A stretch of DNA of 61,458 nt from CAZOVB01 sp964583095 (GCA_964583095.1 CAZOVB010000026.1:1-61458); one strand, 5' to 3'; shown: positions 1 to 8,790, counted from the first letter of the stretch. Notes: generated from the letters alone by a model not told the origin. A program made the numbers and translations.

Positions 1-621
1 ACCGTCCTGCCAGACCTCGAAGAGGCCGTCGTCCCCGTCTGACCAGACGGCGTGGACCACCCAGTCGACCCACTGATCGGTGATCAACTCCGATTCCCAT
101 TGGAGATATTCCACGCCCGGGTGCTCCTGGGTGAGCCGGAAGCTGGTCGGGGTGATCCGCAGGGCAAAGTCCGGCAGGCTGGCGTTGTTCTTCCAGTTGC
201 CCCACTGGGCGATGACGCACTTGTCCAGGCCGGCGCCGACGAAGTCCTGTCTCGGAACGTACGTACTGAATCCGTACCACCGCTCCGGGTCGCCATCGTA
301 AGGGATGTTCACGCCCGTCTCCGAGCGACTCTTCGCATTGCCCACGCGGACCATCGTGGCCTTAAGGGCATACTCGCCGGCCCGCACGGGGCCTTCGGCT
401 TCGGAGATCACCCGGATCGGGTCGTTCCAGGCCGGCTGATTCCACCACGACTCGTACCATATGTTCAGCGGCAGGTTGTCGGGGTACTCGCGCGGGTCTA
501 CCGGATCGATGGAACCCGACTCGAAATCATCCTCAAAGGGAAGCGAAGAACAGCCCGTCCCGGCCAGGGACAGCGACAGGCCAATCGAGACAAGACAGAT
601 AGCGGTCCAGCGAGAAAGCAT
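1..621 (-). CDS. secreted polysaccharide lyase-like protein, C-terminus cut by window edge
   Basis: Reading the minus strand from ATG at 621 gives 207 uninterrupted codons that run off base 1. The first ~23 residues are a hydrophobic export signal ending in a Cys (LAGTGC), so it may be a lipoprotein, although the lipobox is imperfect. The body resembles the polysaccharide lyase/heparin-lyase I-like jelly roll (PF14099 type): an early DDFESG segment, RSETGVNIP, WYGFSTYVP, and a late WVDWVVHAVWS stretch are typical of the family. It would cleave an acidic polysaccharide outside the cytoplasm. The C-terminal part is outside the window, so activity and exact substrate cannot be judged. Confidence 0.7.
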   Translation of the reverse strand, partial: MLSRWTAICLVSIGLSLSLAGTGCSSLPFEDDFESGSIDPVDPREYPDNLPLNIWYESWWNQPAWNDPIRVISEAEGPVRAGEYALKATMVRVGNAKSRSETGVNIPYDGDPERWYGFSTYVPRQDFVGAGLDKCVIAQWGNWKNNASLPDFALRITPTSFRLTQEHPGVEYLQWESELITDQWVDWVVHAVWSDGDDGLFEVWQDG

Positions 622-984
622 GACGGTTAGTCCTGTACTGGTTCAGCCTGAATTGGGCGCGAGCCCAGTTCGGCTAAGATACTGATCCGTCCGACCGTCG
701 GACGGTTTTTCGTGTTCCAAGGGTGGATTTTCTGAGGCATGGGGAAGCTTCTCCCGCAGGCGGCAAGTGGGCCGGGAATCCAGCGGCCCGAAGGCAACCG
801 GATTCCCGCATCGACCTGCGGTCGAAGTCTCGGCCGGCTATCCCTGGCGGGTTGCTTCCCAGCAGAGCCCGCTTCCGTTTCACCGGCTGATCGTATTGTC
901 CCGCTCGATTCCGTCATCGTCAATCTCATTCTTTCGGTTCGTCAGGCCCGCGCCAGGCGTGTGCGAGCACAAATCCTGGCACTT
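622..984. other. gene-free stretch with inverted repeats
   Basis: I see no convincing gene here; the open frames are short and look like translated GC-rich intergenic DNA. It holds a terminator-like hairpin at 687-710 and a second perfect 9-bp inverted repeat (773-781 with 800-808, 18-base loop). The right part (about 930-984) lies just beyond the stop of the transposase remnant and probably contains the tail end of that element, but I could not identify a terminal repeat. Confidence 0.5.
687..710 (+). terminator. intrinsic terminator-like hairpin
   Basis: Perfect 8-bp stem CCGTCCGA/TCGGACGG with a 3-base loop is followed directly by five T. In orientation it would end plus-strand transcription, yet no plus-strand gene lies upstream in the window. 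It may protect the promoter of the lyase gene, or be left over from a lost gene. Confidence 0.5.
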
Positions 985-1350
985 TTATGCGGCGGTTCTT
1001 TCGGTCTTCCAATAGGTCCGCCACAAGCCGCTGTGGTAGAGGCTCGCCAAGGCCATCAGGGCCTCGGCGTTGTCGCTGTCCCATCGCATGCCTGGCCCCT
1101 TCAACCGCTCGGTCAGGCGCCCGCATTGCGACTCGGTCGGTCCAGACCCGCAGTCGTAGCCCAGCTGCCGGAACGCCGGATAGTCCGTCATCTCGACTCG
1201 CTTGCCCACATAGTCTCGCAACGACGCCAGGGCTTCATGCTTGGGCCCGTCGCCGTGCCGACGCAGGTACGGACCCAACCGATGCAGCAGCACCAGCGAG
1301 CCCTGCTCCCAGACCACGCCCATCATCTCCTCGCTCCAGTCCCGGGCCTT
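985..1350 (-). pseudogene. ISKra4-type transposase, C-terminal fragment
   Basis: About 120 codons match the conserved end of ISKra4-family transposases, including the CGSGPTES motif, GRLTERLKGPGMRW and NAEALMALASL. The frame stays open upstream of the first Met (ARDWSEE...) up to about 1350, where homology stops at the start of the ABC permease homology. The N-terminal two thirds of the transposase are missing and no terminal inverted repeat could be recognised, so this is a dead remnant. Confidence 0.75.
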
Positions 1351-1355
1351 CTCAG

Positions 1356-2105
1356 ATGCAGTACCGCGCGTCGTTTTTGATGATGACGCTGGGCCACCTG
1401 GTGATTACCGCCGTGGAGGTTGTGGGCATCTGGGCGCTGTTTGAGCGTTTTGGAAATCTCAAGGGCTGGTCCCTGCCGGAGGTGGCCCTTTGCTACAGCC
1501 TGGTCAATGTTTCTTTTGCCCTTGCAGAAGGTTTCGGCAGGGGGTTTGACACGTTCCATCGGCAGGTTCGAAGCGGAGGCTTCGACCGCATGCTCCTCAG
1601 GCCCCGCAGCGCAGCGCTTCAGGTGGCCTGTCAGCGGTTCCTGATGACACGCATCGGTCGCCTGGCCCAGGGGCTGGGAGTGCTTGTCTGGGCGATCTGG
1701 TCGCTGGAAATCGACTGGTCCCTGGGTCATACCGCATTGGTCGCATGGGCCATTCTGGGGGGCACATGCCTGTTTTATGGCATCCTGGTGTTTCAGGCGA
1801 CCAGCGCGTTCTGGACCATCGAGGGCCTCGAAGCCTGGAACACGATCACCTATGGCGGGATCGAGACAGCCCAGTACCCGCTGAGCATTTACCGCTCGTG
1901 GTTCCGGAAGTTCTTCACGTTCGTTGTGCCCCTGGCCTGCGTAACGTACTACCCTGCCCTGGCAGTGCTGGGCAGGGAGGATCCCGTCACCGGCAGTGGG
2001 CGGCTTTTTCAATATCTTGCCCCCTCCGCGGGGCTCCTGGTGCTGCTGGTTTCTCTTTTTATCTGGCGGTTCGGGGTCCTTCGGTACCGGTCTACGGGTA
2101 GTTAG
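1356..2105 (+). CDS. ABC-2 family permease, 5'-truncated
   Basis: The 249-residue product is a hydrophobic ABC-2 type membrane subunit (family with GFGRGFDTF near the N-terminus and several predicted membrane segments). In this family about 20 more residues usually precede the MQYRASF segment. Here the residues SQ still match just before the ATG, but further upstream the sequence becomes the transposase fragment, and no ribosome-binding site precedes ATG 1356. No ATPase or second permease gene lies beside it, though such operons normally carry both. I infer a deletion or insertion removed the operon's front. Function, if any, is doubtful. Confidence 0.7.
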   Translation: MQYRASFLMMTLGHLVITAVEVVGIWALFERFGNLKGWSLPEVALCYSLVNVSFALAEGFGRGFDTFHRQVRSGGFDRMLLRPRSAALQVACQRFLMTRIGRLAQGLGVLVWAIWSLEIDWSLGHTALVAWAILGGTCLFYGILVFQATSAFWTIEGLEAWNTITYGGIETAQYPLSIYRSWFRKFFTFVVPLACVTYYPALAVLGREDPVTGSGRLFQYLAPSAGLLVLLVSLFIWRFGVLRYRSTGS

Positions 2106-2191
2106 CCCAAAGCCTGCAGTGCCCATACGCAAATTACAGGCCGAAGCCTCTTGGCAGGGGAGCCCAACGGCGATAGAATCAGTGCTTTGCC

Positions 2192-2265
2192 GGGCGTTTA
2201 GCTCAGTTGGCTAGAGCGCCTCCCTTACAAGGAGGAGGCCACAGGTTCGAGTCCTGTAACGCCCA
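2192..2265 (+). tRNA. tRNA-Val (anticodon TAC)
   Basis: A full cloverleaf can be folded: acceptor GGGCGTT/AACGCCC, D arm GCTC/GAGC, anticodon stem CCTCC/GGAGG with loop CTTACAA (anticodon TAC, reads GTA Val), T arm ACAGG/CCTGT with TTCGAGT loop, discriminator A. CCA is not encoded. Confidence 0.95.
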
Positions 2266-2330
2266 ATGACGCTCGTCAAGAGAGGGCGAACCAGTGGACG
2301 TTGGTTGATTTTCTCGGGGGGGATTCAATA

Positions 2331-3128
2331 ATGGCCTGCATGGAAAACGCAAGCAAGCCAATGTTCTGCGACAGCGCCCGGCGTCTGCTGGTGATCATGC
2401 CGGCACACAACGAGGCCGACAGCATTGTCAAGACGCTTGGGCAACTCAGCCGCGAACTGCCTCAGGCCGACGTGGTGGTTGTCAATGACGGTTCGACCGA
2501 CGCAACGCCGAAGCTGGCTCGCCAGAGCGGGGCGGCCGTGCTGGACCTGGCCTGCAATCTGGGCGTGGGGGGGGCCATGCAGGCCGGCTACCTCTACGCC
2601 GTCGAGAACGACTACGATCTGGCCGTGCAGTTCGACGCCGACGGGCAGCACCGCGCCAACCAGGTTCCTCAGCTACTGGAGCCGATTCTGGCCGGCCAGG
2701 CCGACCTGGTCGTCGGCTCGCGGATCCTGGGCGGGATCAAGTATCGCTTCAGCTTCGAGCGTTTCCTGGGCAGTCGGCTGCTTTCCCGCCTGGTGAGTCT
2801 CTTGACGCGACGCAGGCTTACCGACCCGACCAGTGGATTTCGCGCGGCGGGCAGAAGGGCCATCCTGTTCTTCAGCCGGCATTACCCGCAGGCCTGGCTG
2901 GGCGACACCGTAGAGGCGTTGGTGGAACTCTCGCGCCACGGGATGGACATCGCGGAAGTACCGGTGAAAATGCGCGTTCGCACCGGGGGGCGCAGTGCCG
3001 CGGGCAGAATCACCGGCTTCGTGCACACGCTGCGAATCATCCTGGCTGTGTTGATCGACGTACTGGAATCCCGATTTGACGACGTGGAGGACGCCAAGGA
3101 TAAGACAGAGGCGGAGGCTGCACAATGA
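2331..3128 (+). CDS. family 2 glycosyltransferase
   Basis: A 265-residue GT2 enzyme of the DPM1/dolichol-phosphate-mannose-synthase-like type. Visible motifs are VIMPAHNEADSI, VVNDGSTDAT and FDADGQH (the metal-binding DxD region). It should transfer a sugar from a nucleotide donor to a lipid or polymer at the inner membrane face. ATG 2331 is chosen because a G-rich Shine-Dalgarno stretch sits just upstream; an in-frame TTG 30 bases earlier lacks this. Its stop overlaps the next start by four bases (ATGA), so it is translationally coupled to the DUF2304 gene, a common pairing for polyprenyl-phosphate sugar systems. Confidence 0.85.
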   Translation: MACMENASKPMFCDSARRLLVIMPAHNEADSIVKTLGQLSRELPQADVVVVNDGSTDATPKLARQSGAAVLDLACNLGVGGAMQAGYLYAVENDYDLAVQFDADGQHRANQVPQLLEPILAGQADLVVGSRILGGIKYRFSFERFLGSRLLSRLVSLLTRRRLTDPTSGFRAAGRRAILFFSRHYPQAWLGDTVEALVELSRHGMDIAEVPVKMRVRTGGRSAAGRITGFVHTLRIILAVLIDVLESRFDDVEDAKDKTEAEAAQ

Positions 3129-3607
3129 TGATCGCATCGATCGGCTTGGCCAATGCTCTGGATTTCACCAGCCCCCAGAGGATCCTGCTGGTTCTGGTGG
3201 CTTTGCTGGGAGCGGGGGGGACAGTGGAGCTCATCCGCCGCCGCCTGCTGCGGGAGTCCTACGCGATGCTCTGGCTGTTCATTTCGACCTCGCTGGTGAT
3301 CTTCGCGGCTGTGCCCCAACTGCTTTTCTGGATCTCCTCGGGCATCGGCGTCGAGTATTACACGATCATGATGCTGGTGATCTTCCTGATTCTCACCAGC
3401 ATTCTGCTCCAGTATTCGATTGTCCTGAGCAAGCGGGCCGACGAGAATCGTCGGATCGTGCAGCGGTTGGCCTTGCTTCAGCAGCGTCTGGAAGAACTGG
3501 AACGCAGCGGGGAGTTGGATCAGGGATCTCGTCCGGGCATCGAGTCCGAATCCGAAGAAGCCGGGGAAGTCTCCGACTCCGAAGACGACGGCCCGGTCCG
3601 CCGGTAG
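3125..3607 (+). CDS. DUF2304 membrane protein
   Basis: A 160-residue protein with three hydrophobic segments, an ELIRRR loop and a charged, coiled-coil-like tail (QRRLEELERSG region), matching DUF2304 proteins that accompany GT2 polyprenyl-phosphate glycosyltransferases. It overlaps the glycosyltransferase by ATGA. The acidic, Ser-rich last ~25 residues lie antisense to the end of the facing GT39 gene: the two genes overlap tail to tail by 88 bases. Confidence 0.8.
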   Translation: MMIASIGLANALDFTSPQRILLVLVALLGAGGTVELIRRRLLRESYAMLWLFISTSLVIFAAVPQLLFWISSGIGVEYYTIMMLVIFLILTSILLQYSIVLSKRADENRRIVQRLALLQQRLEELERSGELDQGSRPGIESESEEAGEVSDSEDDGPVRR

Positions 3608-5178
3608 ATCCGGTAGATGTCTCCCTGGTAGATGGGCTCGAGGCGTTGGCCCTCCACCCTCTGGGAGAGCTCTTCGGTCATGGTTTTCTGGTAGGCCTGG
3701 GAACCTTCATCGGCGCTGTGGATCAGGATCTGTTGCGGCGCCTGCTCCCATGCTTCGATGATCTGGTCTGCAGAAGGAGCAGGGCTGTGGGTTTGGTCTA
3801 TCAGCGGCAGGATCGTGCGCCCGCTGATATAGTGCAGGATGCTGGGGTTGTGTCCGGTAAGCCTGGCTGCCTGGCCGGGGGGAATGATATCCGGCAGGCG
3901 ACGGCGAAGTTCGGGCAGATAGCTGTGGTTGCCGTCTTCGATCCTGGCGTAGTAGTCTCCCCGGAAGCTCAGCCATGTATAGTACAGGCTCCAGCGAAGG
4001 TTCTTGGGGGCGTTGCACGTCAGGACAATGGCGGTCATGGCCACCGCCGCGACTGTCACAGGCTTCTGCCAGGGCAAGACCTTCCTGCGTCGGATCCACC
4101 AGACGAGCATGCACAGCCCGTCCAGGATGCCGTAGAAGAGCAATCCCAGAACCGGCAGGAGGTAGCGGACTCGAACAGCCCAGGCCCCCGTTGCAAGGGT
4201 CAGGGCAAGAACATAGACCAGGGACGTGACGAGAACGAGCCTGCGCCGGGCGATTCGCAGCAGACCGGAGGCCAGGAAGAGCCCGACCGCCGCAGCGCCC
4301 AGAGGCATGAACTCCTGGGCGGAAAGAGACTCTGCCACGACCTCGGTGAAGTTGTAGGCCCCTCCGGCCAGGTTCTTGCCCAAGCCCACATCTCCGCCCG
4401 CCGCCTGAGCGTGCTGGACGTACCCGGTAGGTTGCTCCGGTGCCACCGCTCGCATCAGTTTTTGGTAGCCGAGCCAACCGCCCCCGGCCACGAGCAGAAG
4501 GATCCCCGCGGCCAGGAGCCGTTTGGCCGTCGAGGGGGATAATTCCGGCCCAAGGGCGATCGCGACGGCAAGGCTCCCCATGGCCAGCACGCCGGGAACG
4601 CGGACGGCGCAGCTTGTCATGGCGGCCATCGCCGCACCTACCAGCCAAAGCCAATGGCCCGTTCCGAAGCGAAGCAGGCAGTAGAACGTCAGCCAGAAGC
4701 CCGCGACAAATGGCATGTCGGTGAGAATTTCGTGGCCTGATTGGAAGAATCGATAGCTGCAGGCGGTCATCAGTGCAGTGAGCAGACCCGTCACCGGGTC
4801 AGAGAGACGACTGACACATCGCCAGATCAGCACAACCGCCGTGAAACCGATGCAGGTCATCACCAGATTCAGCAGGTAGAAGTTGCGTCCGAAGACCTTC
4901 ATCAGCCCGGCCAGGAGGACGGGAAGACCGGGGCTGGCGACGTTGGAAGGCCTGCCGTTGAAAATATATCCATTGCCTTGAAGGAGGTTCTCCCCGATTC
5001 CCAGGTACAGCGCGCTGTCCGGGGTGGGCCACCAGGTCGCGTGAACTCCGCACAGGTAGGCAACAGCCAGGATGCCCAGTGACAACAAGGTCGCCCGCCG
5101 GCTTGCCTGCCCGGTGAGCCAGGCCACAGGCGGCCTGGTTGCTTGTTCTCCTTGGAGTTGTCTCTCTAGGTGATTCAT
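3520..5178 (-). CDS. GT39-like (ArnT/PMT-type) integral-membrane glycosyltransferase
   Basis: A 552-residue polytopic protein. After the first membrane segment it shows WPTPDSALYLGIGENLLQGN, the acidic extracytoplasmic loop typical of GT-C enzymes, then SGHEILTDMPF (second acidic loop). Such enzymes move a sugar from a polyprenyl-phosphate donor onto lipid or protein outside the membrane, which fits the GT2/DUF2304 pair facing it as donor makers. The last ~30 residues are Ser/Glu/Asp-rich and overlap the DUF2304 gene. Confidence 0.8.
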   Translation of the reverse strand: MNHLERQLQGEQATRPPVAWLTGQASRRATLLSLGILAVAYLCGVHATWWPTPDSALYLGIGENLLQGNGYIFNGRPSNVASPGLPVLLAGLMKVFGRNFYLLNLVMTCIGFTAVVLIWRCVSRLSDPVTGLLTALMTACSYRFFQSGHEILTDMPFVAGFWLTFYCLLRFGTGHWLWLVGAAMAAMTSCAVRVPGVLAMGSLAVAIALGPELSPSTAKRLLAAGILLLVAGGGWLGYQKLMRAVAPEQPTGYVQHAQAAGGDVGLGKNLAGGAYNFTEVVAESLSAQEFMPLGAAAVGLFLASGLLRIARRRLVLVTSLVYVLALTLATGAWAVRVRYLLPVLGLLFYGILDGLCMLVWWIRRRKVLPWQKPVTVAAVAMTAIVLTCNAPKNLRWSLYYTWLSFRGDYYARIEDGNHSYLPELRRRLPDIIPPGQAARLTGHNPSILHYISGRTILPLIDQTHSPAPSADQIIEAWEQAPQQILIHSADEGSQAYQKTMTEELSQRVEGQRLEPIYQGDIYRIYRRTGPSSSESETSPASSDSDSMPGRDP

Positions 5179-5414
5179 GGCGTTTGCGTCTCAGCAGAAG
5201 GGCCGAAGCCTAGCAGAACACGGTGCTTTCGGCAATGAAACGCTGATCCGCAAGCTGACCGAACCCCGTTTGTCGGGACGGTCCGAGACGCTCTGACTTC
5301 GGCACGGACATGATAAGCAGTAACTTGTCAGCCGGCGCCCATTGAATCCCTTCGCGTTTGTGATAGTCTTCCTTCAGGCCGAAGATTGAGCTGCGATGCA
5401 CGGGAGATCGATGG

Positions 5415-5867
5415 ATGAAAGTTCGCAGAGAGTTCGACACCTCGGACCTGTGGCAGCCATCGGGTCCGCTGCCCAGCGGCAAGGTACTCCACGCCATCGC
5501 TCACAGGTGCGGAGTGTTCTGGGACTGCACGGACCTGGCCGACAGGGCGACCATTGGCTACAACCCTCGGATGCGCACGGCCCTGGGCCAGGCTCGCCTT
5601 GAGGATGGCTGCGTCGAACTCAACCCCCGGCTGCTCATGGAGCATCCGGAGGAGCTGGTCGAGACGCTTGTGCATGAGCTGGCGCACCTTGTGGTCTACT
5701 GGCGCTACGGGAAGGTCCGACCGCACGGCCGGGAGTTCTTCACGATGATGCGTGCGGTGAATCTCTCGGGCAAGGCGACGCACACGCTCAACGTCGACCA
5801 CCTTCGCAGAAGGCGCACTGCTCTGGTAGGGAAGCGCCGGCTGAGGAGAACCCGGCGAAGAAGCTGA
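5415..5867 (+). CDS. SprT-like zinc metalloprotease
   Basis: A 150-residue protein with the SprT/SPRTN core: HELAHLVVYWRYGKVRPHGREF gives the HExxH zinc site plus a distal His in HGREF. The N-terminal IAHRCGVFWDC...ATIGYNPRMR region also fits. It lacks the C-terminal Cys4 zinc ribbon found in longer family members and ends in an Arg-rich tail that could contact DNA. A role in cleaving DNA-bound proteins is an inference from eukaryotic SPRTN. Stands alone between convergent genes. Confidence 0.75.
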   Translation: MKVRREFDTSDLWQPSGPLPSGKVLHAIAHRCGVFWDCTDLADRATIGYNPRMRTALGQARLEDGCVELNPRLLMEHPEELVETLVHELAHLVVYWRYGKVRPHGREFFTMMRAVNLSGKATHTLNVDHLRRRRTALVGKRRLRRTRRRS

Positions 5868-5883
5868 CGCAACTCCCCCCGGG

Positions 5884-6627
5884 CTATAGCCTTCCCACCG
5901 GCGCGATGTAGACTGCGAATTCGTCGCGTCCATCGAGGCCGAGCAGGGTGTCGATTTTATCCTGGTCGTACGCGGCCACGGCCACGGTGCCCAGGTTCAT
6001 CGCTTCACAGGCCAGATACAGGTTCTGGCAGATGTGTCCGGCGTCCAGGAGGATCGGTTTGCAGGCGAGGGTGTGGTATCGCCATTCCGTTCGATAGGGC
6101 AGGGCAGCTAAGCAGAAGGTAACCGCTGCAGCGGCCAGACAGTCCTGGCCCAGGCCGGCCTCCCGCAGGGGGGGCGACGGTTCCTCCAGGGGCTCGATTC
6201 GCTCCAGTTGGTGCCCGTCGCCAAGATAGCGGTAGATACCGGTTTCCAGGTCCTGGACGTTGGAGACAACGAGGTAGGTCTCGAAGGGATGTCGAGCTCC
6301 GGCCGAGGGAACGGTCTTGAACACCACCTGGCCGTCACCGAGGATCCGCTTGATGCCCTGGGTCGCCCATAGCAGCACTGAGAGCTGTTGAAGGCTTAGG
6401 GGCTCCTGGCTGTATTTTCGTCGGCTGCGGCGGTCCCGGAGGCAGGTGAACAGATCGGGCTTGACGGCCAAGGAGGCATCCGGCTCGGGAAGCTCGATAA
6501 GCTCCGCGTCCTGCCCCGAAGGCTTGACCGGCGGGGGGACCGGAATTCCCTTCTGCTGATCCGAGACGAAGTCCGCCCCGGAGAAATCGGATTTGAGGAT
6601 ACGTCGTTGGTCTTGAGGCGTCGTCAT
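5884..6627 (-). CDS. SagB-type nitroreductase-family dehydrogenase
   Basis: A 247-residue protein with the FMN-binding nitroreductase fold in its SagB/ThcOx version: RRSRRKY near residue 70, PSAGARHPFE, and DAGHICQNLYLACEAMNLGTV. Such enzymes oxidise azolines in modified peptides or reduce small molecules. No SagC/SagD cyclodehydratase or precursor peptide gene is adjacent, so an RiPP role is unlikely from context. ATG 6627 lies in TAATG, sharing one base with the stop of the preceding scramblase-like gene: strong translational coupling. Confidence 0.8.
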   Translation of the reverse strand: MTTPQDQRRILKSDFSGADFVSDQQKGIPVPPPVKPSGQDAELIELPEPDASLAVKPDLFTCLRDRRSRRKYSQEPLSLQQLSVLLWATQGIKRILGDGQVVFKTVPSAGARHPFETYLVVSNVQDLETGIYRYLGDGHQLERIEPLEEPSPPLREAGLGQDCLAAAAVTFCLAALPYRTEWRYHTLACKPILLDAGHICQNLYLACEAMNLGTVAVAAYDQDKIDTLLGLDGRDEFAVYIAPVGRL

Positions 6628-7223
6628 TATTGGTTGCTGCTTTTCTCGAAGTGAACGAAGTCGATCAGGAAAACCGCCCCCAGAAGCAGATCCTTGTGCT
6701 CCGCTGAAAGATCCGCCTGGTAGGTGATTCCGAAGGTGTCGGCGTCGGTGAAGCTTTCTTTGAGCAGCCCGGACCACTTCTTGGTAATCTTGCCGACCTC
6801 CTGGCCATCCTGGAGAACACGGAAGGTCCAGGGGTGGAGGATCGGTCCAAAGAGTTGGAACATTTCCTGCCCGTGGCAGTCCTGAACGCTGTAGATTCGG
6901 CGCAGCCAACTGAACCTTCTCTGGATGACGCCCAACTGCCTGCCCTGCTCATCGCTGACCGAGACACGGTGGAAGTAGAACTTGAAGGGCTTCTGCACCG
7001 AAAGCTGCATCTGCCCTTGCAGGTCCAGGACCTGAATGGTCCAGGGGCGGATTGTCTGGAGGAAATTCCGGCTGAGAAAGCCGGTGTGCACTTCCGCGGC
7101 GTACATGAGCTCGTTGCCTTCGGGATCGCTGACAACGTACCGGTTGCGCGTCTCGAAGCTGGTGAGAATCTCGGCCCACTCCTTCTTCTGCGAGACGATC
7201 AGGCTTTCCATTGCTTCTGTCAT
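6627..7223 (-). CDS. phospholipid scramblase-like (LURP-one/Tubby-like) protein
   Basis: A 198-residue protein of the scramblase/LURP1-related beta-barrel family, seen in the order NRYVVSDPEGNELMYAAE, a repeated strand pattern with FLQTIRPWTIQVLD, a central RRFSWLRRIYSVQD, and a hydrophobic C-terminal helix (LLLGAVFLIDFVHF). The last segment could insert in a membrane. The bacterial role is unknown; lipid binding is a guess from eukaryotic relatives. It is the first gene of a two-gene operon with the nitroreductase. Confidence 0.7.
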   Translation of the reverse strand: MTEAMESLIVSQKKEWAEILTSFETRNRYVVSDPEGNELMYAAEVHTGFLSRNFLQTIRPWTIQVLDLQGQMQLSVQKPFKFYFHRVSVSDEQGRQLGVIQRRFSWLRRIYSVQDCHGQEMFQLFGPILHPWTFRVLQDGQEVGKITKKWSGLLKESFTDADTFGITYQADLSAEHKDLLLGAVFLIDFVHFEKSSNQ

Positions 7224-7490
7224 GCCGGCTTCCTCGTGCGTCTGGATGCATTGCAGCCAACGGTGGCTTGTTATTTGATCTGTATCGGCTCACACGGGCT
7301 CCGGTGCAAGAGGAAAAAGCCTTCCTCCCCGGGCAGATTTCTCCCCCGGCCAGGCCTTTCCATGACTTCCGGGCGAATATTGCCAGGGGCCCGTGATTCT
7401 GATAAGACAGACACAGGCTGGAGGGATCGGAAACGCTCGGTCCTCCCCTGGTTCAAACGCAATCGCCATACAAACGGAAAGGAACCATAC

Positions 7491-8570
7491 GTGAGTATCG
7501 AATTTAAGAAGGACTGCAAATACGCGATGCTGGTACCCACCAGCATGGGCACTCGATTGACCCCCCAAGGGGGCCAGCCCTTCCATTGCAGCCGGAATTT
7601 CTGGATGCAGGCCACCTCGGCTGAGTCCAATGTCGCCAGCGTCTCGTCCTACATGGGTCTGGGCGTGAAGGTCCTCACCGCGCTGGTCAAGGACAGCCCC
7701 GTGGCCAGATTCATCCGCGACGACCTGTCGGGCCGACGGATGGATGTCGAGGCCGCCGAGGTAGACCAGGGAGGCCCCTGGGGATATCGACACCAGTTCA
7801 ACCTGGCCGACAGTGGCTACGGCTCGCGCGGGCCCCGGGTTCAGAACGACCGGGCCGGCGAAGTAGGCCGGACGCTCAGTGCGAAGGATTTCGACCTGGA
7901 CCGCATTTTCGGCTCCGAGGGCGTGCAGGTAGTGCACATGTCCGGGCTGGTGGGCGCGCTTTCACCCGAGACCGGGCAGTTCTGTCTGGAGATCGCCCGC
8001 GCAGCCAAGAAATACGGCACGCGCATCAGCTTTGATCTGAACTACCGGGCTTCCTTCTGGAAGAATCGGGAGAAAGAGCTGCGGGATATCTTCACGGAAA
8101 TCGCGAGCATCTCGGATGTACTCGTCGGCAACGAGGAGGATTTTCAGCTCTGCCTGGGCATCCAGGGCCCCGAGGCAGGGGGCCAGGGACTGGCGGCCAA
8201 GATCGATGCCTTCAAGGGCATGATCAACGAGGTCAAGAAGACCTATCCCAACGCTTCGGTGTACGCCACTACGCTTCGCGAGGTGGTAAGCACGAACTGT
8301 CATCTCTGGGGAGCGATCATGAGCGTCGGGGACGACTGGCACATCGTCGAGCCGCGGGAGATCACCGTCCTGGACCGGATCGGCGGTGGCGACGGGTTCG
8401 TCGGCGGCATGCTCTATGCCATCCTGCGCGGCTGGGACCCGGAGAAGTGGATCCAGTTCGGCTGGGCCAGTGGCGCCTTGGTCACCACGCTGTTGACCGA
8501 TTACGCCCAGCCGGCCGATGAAGACCAGATCTGGAGCATCTGGCAAGGCAACGCGAGGGTCAAGAGATAG
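7491..8570 (+). CDS. kdgK: 2-keto-3-deoxygluconate kinase (PfkB family)
   Basis: A 359-residue PfkB sugar kinase. The C-terminal signature DRIGGGDGFVGG holds the catalytic Asp and anion hole in the version typical of bacterial KDG kinases; SFDLNYRASFW and NEEDFQL are further family markers. It would phosphorylate 2-keto-3-deoxygluconate from uronic-acid breakdown, which fits nearby polysaccharide lyase and beta-helix genes. GTG 7491 is chosen because GGAAAGG sits at the right distance upstream; no ATG is near. Confidence 0.8.
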   Translation: MSIEFKKDCKYAMLVPTSMGTRLTPQGGQPFHCSRNFWMQATSAESNVASVSSYMGLGVKVLTALVKDSPVARFIRDDLSGRRMDVEAAEVDQGGPWGYRHQFNLADSGYGSRGPRVQNDRAGEVGRTLSAKDFDLDRIFGSEGVQVVHMSGLVGALSPETGQFCLEIARAAKKYGTRISFDLNYRASFWKNREKELRDIFTEIASISDVLVGNEEDFQLCLGIQGPEAGGQGLAAKIDAFKGMINEVKKTYPNASVYATTLREVVSTNCHLWGAIMSVGDDWHIVEPREITVLDRIGGGDGFVGGMLYAILRGWDPEKWIQFGWASGALVTTLLTDYAQPADEDQIWSIWQGNARVKR

Positions 8571-8597
8571 GATCTTCTGGCTGTTTTGAACTACTCA

Positions 8598-8635
8598 CAC
8601 CCCGTGGCCCGTGCAGTTCCACCGGCCGCGGGGTG
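8598..8635 (+). terminator. intrinsic terminator after KDG kinase gene
   Basis: CACCCCG with GGCC pairs with GGCC and CGGGGTG (one mismatch) across a 14-base loop, followed by TTGTTCTTG, 28 bases after the kinase stop. Confidence 0.7.
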
Positions 8636-8790
8636 TTGTTCTTGTGGGAAACCTCCAAAAGGCGGATAGATTTCTTGAAATGCGCCCATCAGGGACTTGG
8701 GCCGTGTCGGCAGTACTAATGCCCTGGCAATGGAGGACGCCGTTGCCACAGAGGGGCCGAGCTCGGCTTCAGGCAGTAAAGGAGACCCAG

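Noticed and set aside
5884..7223. Azole-containing peptide (RiPP) cluster based on the SagB homologue
   Set aside because: No cyclodehydratase, no peptide precursor and a non-RiPP partner gene.
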